Of a DNA stretch of 64,000 nucleotides, positions 1 to 10,600 are shown in pieces. Within the stretch, counting starts at the first letter, position 1, and each line of letters starts with the position of its first letter. Origin of the DNA: Bombyx mori (Eukaryota; Arthropoda; Insecta; Lepidoptera; Bombycidae); assembly GCF_030269925.1 (NCBI RefSeq), contig NC_085126.1, positions 5,148,501-5,212,500 on the forward strand, given 5' to 3'. The notes beneath the pieces were generated by a model that ran no database searches, had not been told where the DNA came from, and saw only the letters and a list, made by a program, of their open reading frames with translations. The position numbers were made by a program, and so were the translations under genes.

Positions 1-299
1 TAAAAAGTATTAATTTCGGTCACCTTTATTTAATGTGCCAGACATTTATAAATAGCTCGACATGTTTCAGGGATAGTTTTTGTCATCAGGGGTTGGGATA
101 TTGAAGAACTAAATTTTAAATCTTGATACAAATTTCCTGTTGCAAGAAATCTTAATGTTACAACCAATCTTTCTTTTGGACTTATACTATCGTAGGATTA
201 GATATGTAATAGTTATTTATGGTAGATATATAATAGACTATCGTAGGATAGTATCCTTCTTTTGAATAAACGGTGTCACAAGGTTTAATCTAATAGGTC
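1..299. other. AT-rich flank, nothing recognised
   Basis: No coding exon, tRNA or known repeat is recognised here. A short local repetition of the word tatcgtagga is present near 190-250. Confidence 0.4.
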
Positions 300-575
300 A
301 AAAAAATTTTTTCCTACCTATGCTGATAGCGTTGAGAGGCTATTTCAGCTTCACCCTAATGTTTGTAGGTGAGCTCACGGGACTCAAACCGGAGAGTTGC
401 TAACACTGACCCTAGCAAGAGCAGTGTTTCGCAGAATCTACCACCGGATCGGAAACGCGACCCACTGAGAAGATCCGGCGAGAAACTTAGTAGGCTGTGT
501 CTATGGGTTAATTCGCTCCTCGAGCCCTTCGTCGCAAGCGACGGGTTCGACGAGGACGGTGACCGGAAGTTCTTT
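300..575 (-). repeat. poly-A-tailed retroposon family R (unclassified, likely LINE 3' end)
   Basis: The segment begins with a T-run followed by cctacctatgctgatag, and contains the hallmark words gctcacggg, cttcgcagaatctaccacc and a palindrome around cgtcgcaagcgacg. The T-run marks the A-tail of a minus-strand insertion. The same family recurs at about 29925, 37420, 39375, 40208, 47645, 52645 and 53020. The short ORF inside it is a by-product of the repeat. Confidence 0.7.
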
Positions 576-1098
576 TAGTTGAGGGTGTTTGCACTCCAAA
601 GAATAAAGTAATTCATGGGCTGCATTCTCATAATATTTTACTCTCTTTCTACACTACAATCTGTCTACATTACAATCAATACTTTTTAGTAAACGTTCAC
701 AAGTAGGGAAATAAAAAAAAATGGATATGGCTTTTTATAGTATTATGTCGATTGAAGTTTCACTAAAATCAAATTTAACTGAGAAGCTTTTTCATTTCAT
801 TCTATTTTATCTCATCTTCTATAATTTGATTTCACTTCATTAAATTTCATTTCAAAATATATTTTTAGATTAATTAAAATTATTCCTTCATCGTTTTATC
901 CCACTGTAATAATAAAGCTTTTGGCTGTTTGCATTATTTTTTCTTTGCCAATATAGATTTAATCGAAAAATCGAAAATGTGAAAGACCGAAAAGTTGATA
1001 AACTTTCCGATATCGTTAGACTTTGAGATCTAGAAAATTTAAAACAATTAATATCTAATTCACTTTAAAATCAGTGTAAATTGAAAATAATTATAACC
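576..1098 (+). promoter_or_regulatory. upstream region of the TMEM14-like gene
   Basis: This AT-rich stretch lies between a retroposon and the TMEM14 start codon, so it must hold the promoter and 5' UTR. No TATA box or other specific site is clear enough to call. The assignment rests on position only. Confidence 0.35.
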
Positions 1099-1174
1099 AT
1101 GGGCTTAGATATTATAGGATTCGCATACGCAGCAACCGTAGCCGCTGGTGGGGTAATGGGCTATGCTAAAGCAG
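1099..1174 (+). CDS. TMEM14: TMEM14 exon 1
   Basis: Encodes the start Met through AKA plus one base of a Gly codon. It contains the first transmembrane helix and ends at a gcag|gttata donor. Confidence 0.9.
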
Positions 1175-3335
1175 GTTATATTACTTTGTAATTATCTAAA
1201 ATGTACTTATTTTCTTAAATATTCTAATTAGTCCATAAATGTCAATTTCTAAACTAGATTGTTACGTTTAGTCTTTCTTTTAAAAAGCACTGACACTTAA
1301 AATTAATAAAAAAAAAAGGAATATGTACTAGTGATACCTATATCATTTATCTTCATACAAATATTAAGTAGGTACACTTGATATAATAAAAATCAAATCG
1401 TTGTTTTTTAAAGTTAAAATTATTACCTAATAAAGTTAAAATTTTTAGAATGAATTTTGTCTGCTTAAAGATGTTAAATCACCAACCGAAAACTCAAAAC
1501 TAAATTCTTGATTTATAGTTAATTCATGTGATTAAGACTACTTTGGAAGCTATTTAAGCAACAGGCTCGGCAAAATCAATGAAGAGAAGGAGCCAAGTAT
1601 TAGACAAGTCTCACTTATGTCATTTTCATATGTATATACATAGAAATAGGGAATAAATTGAATTTTCCTGCTTATTATCTTTTTGCTGCTGCCCTCAATG
1701 TCTACTAAAATGTATAAAAAATATTTCAGGCTCCATACCATCACTTGGAGCAGGCATCATTTTTGGATCAATCTTAGGTATGTTTTTAATGATAATATAT
1801 TGTATACAAGCAACTGCATCAACAGACAACAGATGCAACAACTGAAAATTAATTGTATTTGTTTTACTGGATTAGCTGCCAAAATTTTGATTAGTAATTG
1901 TTTCTTTTAAATAAACGTTAAAGGGTTCATAAATATTTTGAAGGTGTTGGAGCTTATCAGTTGAGCCAGGATCCTTCTAACTACACTTTAACATTAGGAA
2001 CAACAACAGCTTTAGGTGGCCTTATGGGATACAGGTAATTACAATTAATACTGTAATTAGTAAAATATAATTTTCTTACAGTAGTCATTATAATTATGTG
2101 ACTTAGAATCTTAATGATTTAAAAAACTCTTCCATAGTGACTGGAACACATGATTGCTTCCCAGCAAAATAGTTACTGGTTGTAGGACCTCTTGTGAGAT
2201 CGCATGGGTAGGTACCATCACCCTGCCTATTTCTGCCGTAAAGCGGTAATGCATTTCGGTCAGGGTGGGGCAGCCATTGTAATTATACTTGAGACCTTAG
2301 AACTTATATATCAAGGTAAGCGAAGAAGGACCCCTTTGTCATGGCGCCGCAATCCCAAGGAGTATCCCTGCAACCTTCCGAGAGTATCGGGATACTTGGG
2401 GTTGACATTTCGAGCGATGTCCAGTTTCGGAGTCATTTGGAAGGTAAAGCCAAGTTGGCGTCCAAAATGCTGGGAGTCCTCAACAGAGCGAAGCGGTACT
2501 TCACGCCTGGACAAAGACTTTTGCTTTATAAAGCACAAGTCCGGCCTCGCATGTAGTACTGCTCCCATCTCTGGGCCGGGGCTCCCAAATACCAGCTTCT
2601 TCCATTTGACTCCATACAGAGGAGGGCCGTTCGGATTGTCGATAATCCCATTCTCTCGGATCGTTTGGAGCCTCTGGGTCTGCGGAGGGACTTCGGTTCC
2701 CTCTGTATTTTATACCATATGTTCCATGGGGAGTGCTTTGAGGAATTGTTCAAGATGATACCAGCATCTCGTTTTTACCATCGCACCGCCCGCCACCGGA
2801 GTAAAGTTCATCCATACTACCTGGAGCCACTGCGGTCATCCACAGTGCGTTTCCAGAGATCTTTTTTGCCACGTACCATCCGGCTATGGAATGAGCTCCC
2901 CTCCTCGGTGTTTCTCGAGTGCTATGACATGTCCTTCTTCAAACGAGGCTTGTGGAGAGTATTAAGCGGTAGGCAGCGGCTTGGCTCTGCCCCTGGCATT
3001 GCTGAAGTCCATAGGCGACGGTAACCACTCACCATCAGGTGGGCCGTATGCCCGTCTGCCTACAAAGGCAATAAAAAAAAAAAGGTGGGTGGCGCATATA
3101 CGTTGTGGATGTCTATGGGCTCCAGTAACCACTTAACACTAGGTGGGCTGTGAGCTCGTCCACCCATCTAAGCAATAAAAAGAAAAAGAATGTATTTGTA
3201 TGATTTCATTTCAGATACTACAATAGCAGAAAGTTCATGCCAGCAGGTCTAATGTTCTGTCTCTCAGTCGGAATGTTCACTAAACTCTTGCTCAAGAACG
3301 TTGGTGCCAGCAGAATGCCTATAAAGAGTGGTTAG
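1099..3335 (+). CDS. TMEM14: TMEM14-family small membrane protein (TMEM14C-like), 4 exons
   Basis: Joining exons 1099-1174, 1730-1777, 1944-2034 and 3215-3335 gives 336 nt, or 111 residues plus TAG, with GT/AG boundaries and a consistent phase. The product has four hydrophobic helices. It matches TMEM14 over family signatures: GYAKAG at the end of helix 1, GSIPSLGAG, the very conserved GAYQLSQDP loop and KFMPAG before the last helix. Vertebrate TMEM14C is about 112 aa and sits in the inner mitochondrial membrane, where it supports protoporphyrinogen import in heme synthesis. That role here is inferred from the family. The start ATG is preceded by the acceptable context aacc. Intron 3 carries a LINE nested in a SINE. 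It lies about 8 kb from the metalloprotease gene and converges with it. Confidence 0.93.
1730..1777 (+). CDS. TMEM14: TMEM14 exon 2
   Basis: A 48-nt exon encoding SIPSLGAGIIFGSIL. The acceptor is atttcag and the donor is ttag|gtatgt. It enters and leaves one base into a Gly codon. Confidence 0.9.
   Translation, partial: APYHHLEQASFLDQS
1944..2034 (+). CDS. TMEM14: TMEM14 exon 3
   Basis: Encodes VGAYQLSQDPSN and the third helix up to GLMGY. The acceptor tttgaag is purine-rich for a 3' splice site, but phase and homology fix it. The donor is acag|gtaatt. Confidence 0.88.
2174..2317 (+). repeat. Bm1 SINE, 5' half (split by a LINE)
   Basis: Carries Bm1 words such as taggacctcttgtgag, tatttctgccgt and gagaccttagaactt. 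It breaks off at tcaaggt exactly where a LINE is inserted. The other half resumes at 3082. Confidence 0.88.
2318..3081 (+). mobile_element. 5'-truncated non-LTR retrotransposon (Jockey/CR1-like reverse transcriptase C-terminus)
   Basis: One reading frame runs to a stop at 3024 and encodes the C-terminal thumb region of a LINE reverse transcriptase: LGVDISSDVQFRSHLEGKAK, RAVRIVDNP, LCILYHMFHGEC and RLWNELPSSVF. A TAG at 2554-2556 interrupts it, so this copy is dead. A 3' UTR ending ctacaaaggcaat plus an A-tail follows. The target duplication AAGGT (2313-2317 and 3082-3086) shows insertion into a pre-existing Bm1. Confidence 0.85.
3082..3189 (+). repeat. Bm1 SINE, 3' half with A-tail
   Basis: Continues the copy started at 2174 with aggtgggtggcgc, ctatgggctccagtaacc and the tail agcaataaaa. 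Confidence 0.88.
3215..3335 (+). CDS. TMEM14: TMEM14 exon 4 with stop
   Basis: Follows the strong acceptor gatttcatttcag. It encodes YYNSRKFMPAG, the last helix and a short basic tail ending MPIKSG before TAG. Confidence 0.92.
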
Positions 3336-4200
3336 ACTTAACTTATATATGAGTCGACTATTATCAAAGCCGGCAATCTGACTTTTGGACAATGATTGGT
3401 AAATCAGAAAAACGAATTATTGACTTTGTATTCCATTGGCAGTCACAAAACTCTTCGGAACGACATCTTAGATAAATAACAGGTTAACTATTAACCTTTA
3501 TTTAATACAGGTTTTGAACCGTATTCTTTGAAGGAGACGATTATATTCAAATCAATCTGATATGACATTTCAATAAATTTTTTTTGTCCAAATGCACAGA
3601 TTGCCGCCTTTGATAATAGACGACTCATATGTACACTGTAGCAATTTTCGTTTTTATTTCGGTATTGGTGAATTTTTTGTTGTTGAAATCATGTTTTTTA
3701 GTTATTAATTTGCTCTGAACGGTATGTGAAAAATAAATCTGAAACTTTTACCACTATCAGATTTGTTGATGAATTTTTAATTTTAAATAAGTGCAAATTA
3801 GGTATAACATCCAATAGAATTGATCAGAGCAGTGTTATATTTGTTTTAGTTTATTGTTTGTTTTTAAAATATTAGAATTTTAATACCATGTAGATGTACG
3901 TAATAAAAAGCTATTAAATATTTCGGTTAAAGGCACTTCAGTCTTGACCAAATGGACAGTTGATAACTATAATTTATTGTGTTCAAATGCATTTTTACAT
4001 TATATTATACTTAATCTGTTATGTTATGATAAACTTATGTTTGTATGAGTTGCCATTTTCAAATTGACAATTTCATTAAACGGTGTTGGGAAGAATTTTT
4101 TGTTTTTATATTTAAAAGGACCTAAGTTCTTATATGATTTTTAAATCTGCTAATATTAGAAATGTTAGTTTGTTTGTCTGGGTTTTAGTAACAGTTACTT
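3336..4200 (+). other. 3' flank of TMEM14 (UTR and AT-rich spacer)
   Basis: AATAAA words near 3572 and 3732 are candidate polyadenylation signals for TMEM14. No further coding sequence or repeat is recognised. Confidence 0.45.
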
Positions 4201-4204
4201 AATA

Positions 4205-4308
4205 CAGCAGTAGGCAGCGGCTTGGCTGGCATTGTTGATGTCCATAATCAACAATGACTGCTTCTCATCTAGTGAGTGTTATGCTCGTTTGCCTAAAATA
4301 GTAAAAAA
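4205..4308 (+). repeat. LINE 3' UTR fragment
   Basis: The words gtaggcagcggcttggct, ggcattgttgatgtcca and a final A-run match the 3' UTR of the LINE at 2318-3081. Only the tail is left. Confidence 0.65.
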
Positions 4309-4598
4309 ATATTTCGCTTTTATAGGCGATTGAAACTTTTCTTCATCACTCAAAGTGAGCTAGTACACTTAAGAGAAATGTCAAACGTGAATGTATATCA
4401 TTATACCGTCGATTCATTACACCGAGGTAAGTGAAAGAAGGCCCAGAGACAAAAGTCCAATGCGCTGGTCGGTCCAGATACGCTATACTGCATACAGCCG
4501 AGGATAGGCAGGATCGACGCAGGATAATCCAGGCGAAAATTATTAAAGGAGACTACGGTCCTTAGCATTGAGGATTATTATTAGGATTATTATTTTCA

Positions 4599-4843
4599 CT
4601 GGTGGTAGGACCTCTCGGGAGTCCGCACGGGTAGGTACCACCACCCCGCCTATTTCCGCCGTGAAGCAGTAATGCGTTTCGGTTCGAAGGGTGGGGTAGC
4701 CGTTATAACTATACTGAGACCTTAGAACTTATATCTCGAGGTGGGTGGCGCATTTACGTTGTAGATGTCTATGGGCTCCAGTAACCACTCAACACCAGGT
4801 GGGCTGTGAGCTCGCTCATCCACCTAAGCAATAAAAAAAAAAA
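4599..4843 (+). repeat. Bm1 SINE, short form
   Basis: Starts at actggtggtaggacc and ends in agcaat plus an A-run. It is the short Bm1 form lacking the tRNA-like head. Confidence 0.88.
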
Positions 4844-4855
4844 GAATTGATGCAA

Positions 4856-4945
4856 TGAGGAGGATACCATCGCACCACTCTCAACCGCAGCGGAGTTCAT
4901 ACACAGTCTGTTTCCAAATATCTTATTTACCACGAACCAGTTGCT
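4856..4945 (+). repeat. LINE RT-region fragment
   Basis: A degenerate stretch with ggataccatcgcaccac, ggagttcatac and tttccaaatatctt matches part of the reverse-transcriptase C-terminus of the LINE at 2318-3081. Confidence 0.55.
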
Positions 4946-4970
4946 CCTAAGCGTATCGTGTTGTTCCAAT

Positions 4971-5173
4971 TTATTTATTTTGCTTAAATGGGTGGACGAG
5001 TTCACAGCCCACCTGGTGTTAAGTGGTTACTGGAGCCCATAGACATTTACAAGGTAAATGCGCCATCCGCCTTAAGATATATGTTCTAAGGTCTCAAGTA
5101 TAGTTACAACAGATGCCCTACCCTTCAAATCGAAACGCATTACTTCTTCACGGCAGAAATAGGCGGAATGGCG
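4971..5173 (-). repeat. Bm1 SINE, 3' part (split by Transib)
   Basis: A minus-strand copy, with its tail at the left. It is interrupted at gaatggcg by the Transib element, and its 5' part continues at 8404. Confidence 0.87.
5169..5173 (+). repeat. Target-site duplication TGGCG (left)
   Basis: The five bases TGGCG directly before the Transib terminus are repeated directly after its other end (8404-8408). A 5-bp GC-rich duplication is characteristic of Transib insertion. Confidence 0.88.
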
Positions 5174-5670
5174 CACAGTGGGTCGATACTGTGATTTTAG
5201 TGACTTAGGGACCAACTTTGTTTTTTTATAAATTTTTTTATGTAGATAGATAGAGCTCGTTAATCTCAATAATAATTGTTTTGGGCAAAAATTACAAAAA
5301 ACTTTATAGTTTGGTCAGAAAAATGTGTTTTGTGATTTTTTTGTATGGAGCGGGTCACATTAAATTAAATTCCTGCTAAGTACCGCGAGGTCCCGCTTTG
5401 AAACTTTATTTTCCTTATACCTTGTCTAGTCTACTATCATTTGATGCTATGAACATGTGCATAAAGTTGCAACTCTGCCAAATAAATGGATCGAAATAAA
5501 TTAATAAATACATAGAATAAAAACCTTTATATTTTTTTTCGTAAGTGCTTTTAAGTTAAATTTGATATGGATTAGTAAGTAAAAGCACGTAATGATACCC
5601 ATAATTACATAATACCTAACAACAATACATTTAGTAGGTCTCTAATTAAGCAATCTCTCTAATTATTAAG
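5174..5670 (+). repeat. Transib left terminal inverted repeat
   Basis: Begins CACAGTG and runs through ggtctctaattaagcaat near 5660. It is the reverse complement of 7912-8403 with a few percent difference. No nonamer-like sequence sits 12 or 23 bp from the heptamer. Confidence 0.85.
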
Positions 5671-5893
5671 ATAGTTAACATTATTTAATGAGGATAATTA
5701 GTTAAGTAGCCATTACTGGGTAGTAGAAAATATAGTAAACATTTGTTTGTCTCTGGAAGTATAAAGTGACCATGTTTATTATATACTAACTAGTGTTCGT
5801 TTATTCGTACTACTACTAACATCTCGTGATTGTCGTTGTGATCTTGCTGTTTCCGTTATAATTGATAATTTTGTTAACAATTTAGGATTATTT

Positions 5894-7901
5894 ATGATTT
5901 TAAGAGAGCAACTACAGTCGCTGTCTGATAATAAAAAACTCTTTCAATTCCTACAAAATCAAATAAACGTGACCGAAGAGAAAAATGTTGAGCTCCAAAA
6001 ATTCTGTACGCAATTTTGTTCAAATATAAGTGCAATATGGAAACGAAGTAGTCGCATGTTAGCACAGTTTATAAGAAAAAAATGTGATTGGTTAGAATGT
6101 GCAATAAAATGGCCCGAAGGAATGATACCTGAAGCTATCAACACTGCACATGAAAGGCTCGAGATTTCTAATACTGAAGATGTTGAAAATGTACCACCCT
6201 CAAATGTACTACAGAAGCCTCGACATCTATTTTTGCACCTTGAAAACCTTTTGAAGAATTGGGATCCAGGCAAAAACGAAAACGCATTGAACAAATTTAC
6301 CAATCGCTTTCGTTATCCTCGGATGAAATGAAAGCTACTACAATTGCTAGTTTGAGAAACACTAGAAATGAAGATGTAGGAGAAATAATGAACCACTTGT
6401 CAAATCACCCCGAAGATCTAGAAAAAGTTAATGAGTATTTAATTACAAGTAAAGTGAAAAGTAGTAAATATTCTCCCGATAAGGCAATATTAGTTTCACT
6501 TAAATTAAGTGGCAGTATATAAACCTAAGAGAAGCAGCAAGTGAAAATGGGTCTGATTTATACCCTTCTTAATATAAAATTAAGCAAGAAAAGACCAAAT
6601 GTTATTCAGGGAAAGACGAGGTAATTATTACTGAAGAAGGAGCTGCTATTAAAATGCAAGCATTACTAAACTTGGCGCTATATAGGCTTTTAGATGTGAT
6701 TACTTCGGATTTGGACTCTGCAAGAGAGCTACTGCTTATAAGCAAATAGGCTTTGATAGAGCCCCAGGTCAAAGTAATTATAAACAAAAAACTGAAACAG
6801 AGTTTGATGATTCATCTATTTTCATGGTCAGTCTAGTTCCTATAAGGCTTCAGAAATTTGATGGAACAATTGTTTGGGAAAACAACCTACCCTCATCAAC
6901 TTTTTATTGCCGTCCAATAAAGTTTAAATTTACAAAAGAAACGCAGTCAACAGTGACAATTATAAAAGCTAGCATAACAGAAGAAATAGAAAGACTTCAG
7001 CCATCAAAAATCAAACAAGTTGAAGTTAAGCATCAATTGCACATGACGATGATAGACGGCAAAATAACCTCATATTTTTCAGAAACATTTTCTGCTGTCT
7101 GTGATATTTGCAAAGCAAAACCGTCAGAGTTTTTTGGAGTGACTTGCTTATCAAAGAGAAAATAATGAAGAAATATTCCAGTATGGAATGCCATCTTTAC
7201 GTGCCTGGATAAGATGCATGGAGTGCTTACTTCATATCGGTAAATATAATTTTATTACTTCACAATTTTTTCATCGTATGTAGTTTCCTGTGAGATAATT
7301 TTTTAAATGACACTTTTTTTGTTTACGTCTTATTGTTTGGACTTCAAGAAATGGAGTTGCAAGGGGCGATGACAAAGAAAAAATTACAACCAGAAAAAGT
7401 GCTATACAGCAAGCGTTTAAAAAGGAATGCGGTTTACTTATAGATGTTGTCAAGAAAGGAGTAGGAACAACCAATGATGGCATTACTGCCAGAAGATTTT
7501 TCAGGGATGCAGAAGAAACAGCCCGCATAACAGGAATACGTAAAGATTTAATAGAGAGGTTTCACGTGATTCTTCACTCTGTTGCATCTGGAGAGCGCGT
7601 TTCCAATTTTTCGGATTTTTTTAGATATACTGCAGAATTGTATGTTAATTTATATCCCTGGTATTATATATGCCTTCCAGTATCCATAAATTGTTGGCAC
7701 ATGGCAGTGATATATAATAATGAAGAACTTTGGTGCCATTCGTATAGGTAAACTCTCGGAAGAGGCAGCGGAAGCTCGCAATAAATATTTTCGGAAATAT
7801 ACAGAGAGATGTTATTCAAGAATGAGAAGTAGAACGTCGACTAATGAGGATATTTTACACAATCTTCTTTCGTCTTCTGACCCAAAGATCGAAAGGTGAA
7901 A
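5894..7901 (+). pseudogene. Transib transposase (RAG1-like), frameshifted remnant
   Basis: Segments in shifting frames spell a Transib transposase in order. An N-terminal part opens near 5894. The KKWP-type region (IKWPEGMIPE), SRQKRKR, and GFDRAPGQSNYKQK with the first catalytic Asp at 6755-6757 follow. Next come a CDIC zinc-type pair near 7104-7115, TTNDGITARRFF near 7472-7502, and LSEEAAEARNK at 7753-7785. The Glu of EARNK aligns with the RAG1 active-site Glu962 of ESGNK. Frame changes are seen near 6260-6300, 6510, 6730, 7170 and 7700, with an in-frame TAA at about 6570. A possible intron lies near 7240-7350. The copy is dead. Confidence 0.85.
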
Positions 7902-7911
7902 CAAAATATAT

Positions 7912-8403
7912 AATATTTAGAGAGATTGCATAATTAGAGACCTACTAAATGTATTGTTGTTAGGTATTATGTAATTATGGGTATCATTACGTGCTTTTAC
8001 TTACTAATCCATATCAAATTTAACTTAAAAGCACTTACGAAAAAAAATATAAAGGTTTTTATTCTATGTATTTATTAATTTTTTTCGATCCATTTATTTG
8101 GCAGAGTTGCAACTTTATGCACATGTTCATAGCATCAAATGATAGTAGACTAGACAAGGTATAAGGAAAATAAAGTTTCAAAGCGGGACCTCGCGGTACT
8201 TAGCAGGAATTTAATTTAATGTGACCCGCTCCATACAAAAAATCACAAAACACATTTTTCTGACCAAACTATAATGTTTTTGTAATTTTTGCCCAAAACA
8301 ATTATTATTGAGATTAACGAGCTCTATCTATCTACATATTTTTTTTTATAAAAAAACAAAATTGGTCCCTAAGTCACTAAAATCATAGAATCGACCCACT
8401 GTG
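7912..8403 (-). repeat. Transib right terminal inverted repeat
   Basis: Reverse complement of the left arm, ending CACTGTG at 8397-8403 and followed by the TGGCG duplication. Confidence 0.85.
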
Positions 8404-8642
8404 TGGCGGTACCTACCCGTGCGGACTCACAAGAGGTCCTATCACCAGTACTTACGCAAATTATAATTTTGCGGGCTTCATTTTTATTACACGATGTTAT
8501 TCCTTCACCGTGGAAGTGAATCGTGAATATTTGTTGAGTACGTATTTCATTAGAAAAATTGGTACCCGCCTGGGATTCGAACCCCGGTGCATCGCTCAAC
8601 ACGAATGCACCGGACGTCTTAACCTTTAGGCCACGACGACTA
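8404..8642 (-). repeat. Bm1 SINE, 5' part with tRNA-like head
   Basis: Continues the copy from 4971-5173. It includes the segment from ggtacctacccgtgcggac to the tRNA-like head, with ttcgaaccccggtgc as B box and cctttaggccacgac as A-box side, on the minus strand. Confidence 0.85.
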
Positions 8643-8645
8643 AAA

Positions 8646-10290
8646 GACTTCTTGTCAATCATAATTTTTCATGAAAAATACTTTGGGTTCTCAATCATCA
8701 TCAGCCCACAGACGACCACAGCCGGGCGTGGGCCTCCCCCAAGGTTCGCTACAAGGACCTCATGGGTGGGCTACTCAAAATTTATTTACAGGTTACGGTC
8801 GCCGAAGAATTTTAGTTTTCAACAGTGAAATAAAACAACAGTCTCGTAATAATGTAAAATTGATAATTTTGGATATTTAAATTTTTACATTTCTTAAAAT
8901 TTAGACAATAATTGGATGGAGTCAAGGTATAATAATATATAAATAGTTATCATAAATACTTAGCATTCCAACGGCAAGTGTGTTCGTATTTTAACTTTGT
9001 AACATTTTCTTTTTTCTCGAAAAATAATATCGTAAATATTTATATTAAATTAAGTATTTTATACATTGGTAACTTTACAGATCTAAAATGTCACATAAAT
9101 AGTGTTAAGACATAAAAAAAAAACAGGCTTAATTTTATTTTTAAAAATATATCTTTTATTCGTTTGTAAAAATTTTATATGTACCTAATAAAATCTAAGT
9201 TTGTTCAGAAAACCGCGAACCAGTCGCTCGGGAGTTTGAAAACTACAAACTTTTAAAAGTAAAACTATTTTATATTCTAAGTTACTGAATAAAAGGCACT
9301 TCCTGGCAGTTTCGTATTCAAAATATTGTAATATTTCATAGGTAACGTGCAACATCAACTAATAATTATTCAAATTAAACCTTGGATTCTTGGATAAGCT
9401 AAACTGAATGAGCATTTTTATTTACATTGACAACCCTTGATTATTGACCCTGTAAAGTATTTATGTACTACCCACATTTAATACACAGCTCACGAAAACA
9501 AAAAAAAATACTGACAATTCTGCCGCGCAGTGCATAGAAAAAATAGAAATGTCCTTTATTTTGTGTAGCTTGTGCTTAAAATGGTCAATTTTTATATTAG
9601 ATAATGTTGCACGCATAACGTTTTAGGTCCGATGCTAAAAAAACAGTTTAGTCTTTAGATTTCTTTTTCACTGAATAATGTAGATTACAGAATCTCTTGG
9701 ATATGAACTGAACTAAACATGCTTTTAATAAGACATTTATTTTATGTATTTTTTTTTATTTTTTTTGTATCAAACCCTTTTTAGCACCGAGACGATCTGT
9801 CATTAATAAGAACAAAATAAATTTAGGAGTATTTTTATAATGAATAAAAAAAAACAACAGACTGACATCGCACTAGTAATTCTAAAGAGAGCTCAAAATG
9901 GACCTAAAGAAAACTATTTGCCGCCTTCGTGTATTTAAATTCAACTAGTTCTATCTCTGTCACTCGTCATCAAATCGTGATAAGCCAGAGAGAGATAAAC
10001 TAGGCTGATTAATGAACTGTCGCGTAAATTAAGGCAAAACACCTCTTATCAATGCTTAGCCTTTACCATGTTTCTTGTCTGATCTTTTATTTGATATGAC
10101 TATCTAAATTTGCTGATAGATACCACATACCCTACCGATCAAGCAAGCTAGACGTGAATACGACAAACAAAATTCGAAATACCATTAATATTTTTCGTTC
10201 TTGCCTCCCATGCGTCCATTCTAAGCTCTAAGCTAGAAATCCCTAAATTAACCTACAATAGTTCATAAAACTCAATCACATTGCAATATC
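8646..10290. other. AT-rich intergenic spacer
   Basis: Near 8690-8760 there is a fragment of a common lepidopteran repeat (tcatcagcccacagacg, gggcctccccca). The rest, with long A/T runs around 9110-9150 and 9745-9770, shows no exon or repeat I recognise. Confidence 0.45.
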
Positions 10291-10600
10291 ACTCACCTAG
10301 TGTCCGACACTTTAGAAGCACTGTCTTCAGACACTCACACTACACCCGTTTTCACTACTAATAAAAACAAGCAAAGGAAAAATAAGATCTGCTTGTGTTT
10401 ATTTATTAATCAATAAACGTATTCCGATGCATTAACGGTATATTCTATACGTAAACGTTTGAGCCGGACGGCTTCCCTTCGGCCGGTGACGTCACGGAGG
10501 ATCACGTCACACGACAAGAAGGGCGTCGCTTCATCTCAGCTGGGCAGTCTTCAGTAAATGATCCGCGCGTTATCATTAATGGCGGCTGCTGTGGAAATTG
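10291..10600 (-). promoter_or_regulatory. GC-richer promoter-like patch with CRE palindrome and a splice donor
   Basis: Within AT-rich DNA this patch holds a full CRE palindrome TGACGTCA (10487-10494), a second CACGTCAC (10504-10511), a YY1/Pho-like AATGGCGGC near 10578, and on the minus strand a good donor CACTAG|GTGAGT at about 10296. Together they suggest the promoter and non-coding first exon of a leftward transcript. No downstream exon was identified, so this is a weak call. Confidence 0.3.

Larger units (their letters stand above)
5174..8403 (+). mobile_element. Transib-superfamily DNA transposon with ~490-bp inverted repeats
   Basis: Both ends read CACAGTGGGTCGAT inward. They begin inverted repeats of about 490 bp (about 5174-5670 and about 7912-8403) that differ by scattered substitutions and small indels. 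A 5-bp TGGCG duplication flanks the element. The interior carries a decayed transposase whose motifs match the Transib/RAG1 family. The termini match the Transib rule of a CAC(A/T)(A/G)TG start. The element sits inside a minus-strand Bm1 SINE, so it is younger than that SINE. Transposase frameshifts mean this copy cannot move itself, although its ends look intact. Confidence 0.9.

Noticed and set aside
2204..2758. 184-residue open frame on the + strand
   Set aside because: It crosses a Bm1/LINE junction in the wrong frame. The LINE RT frame is the one with conserved motifs.
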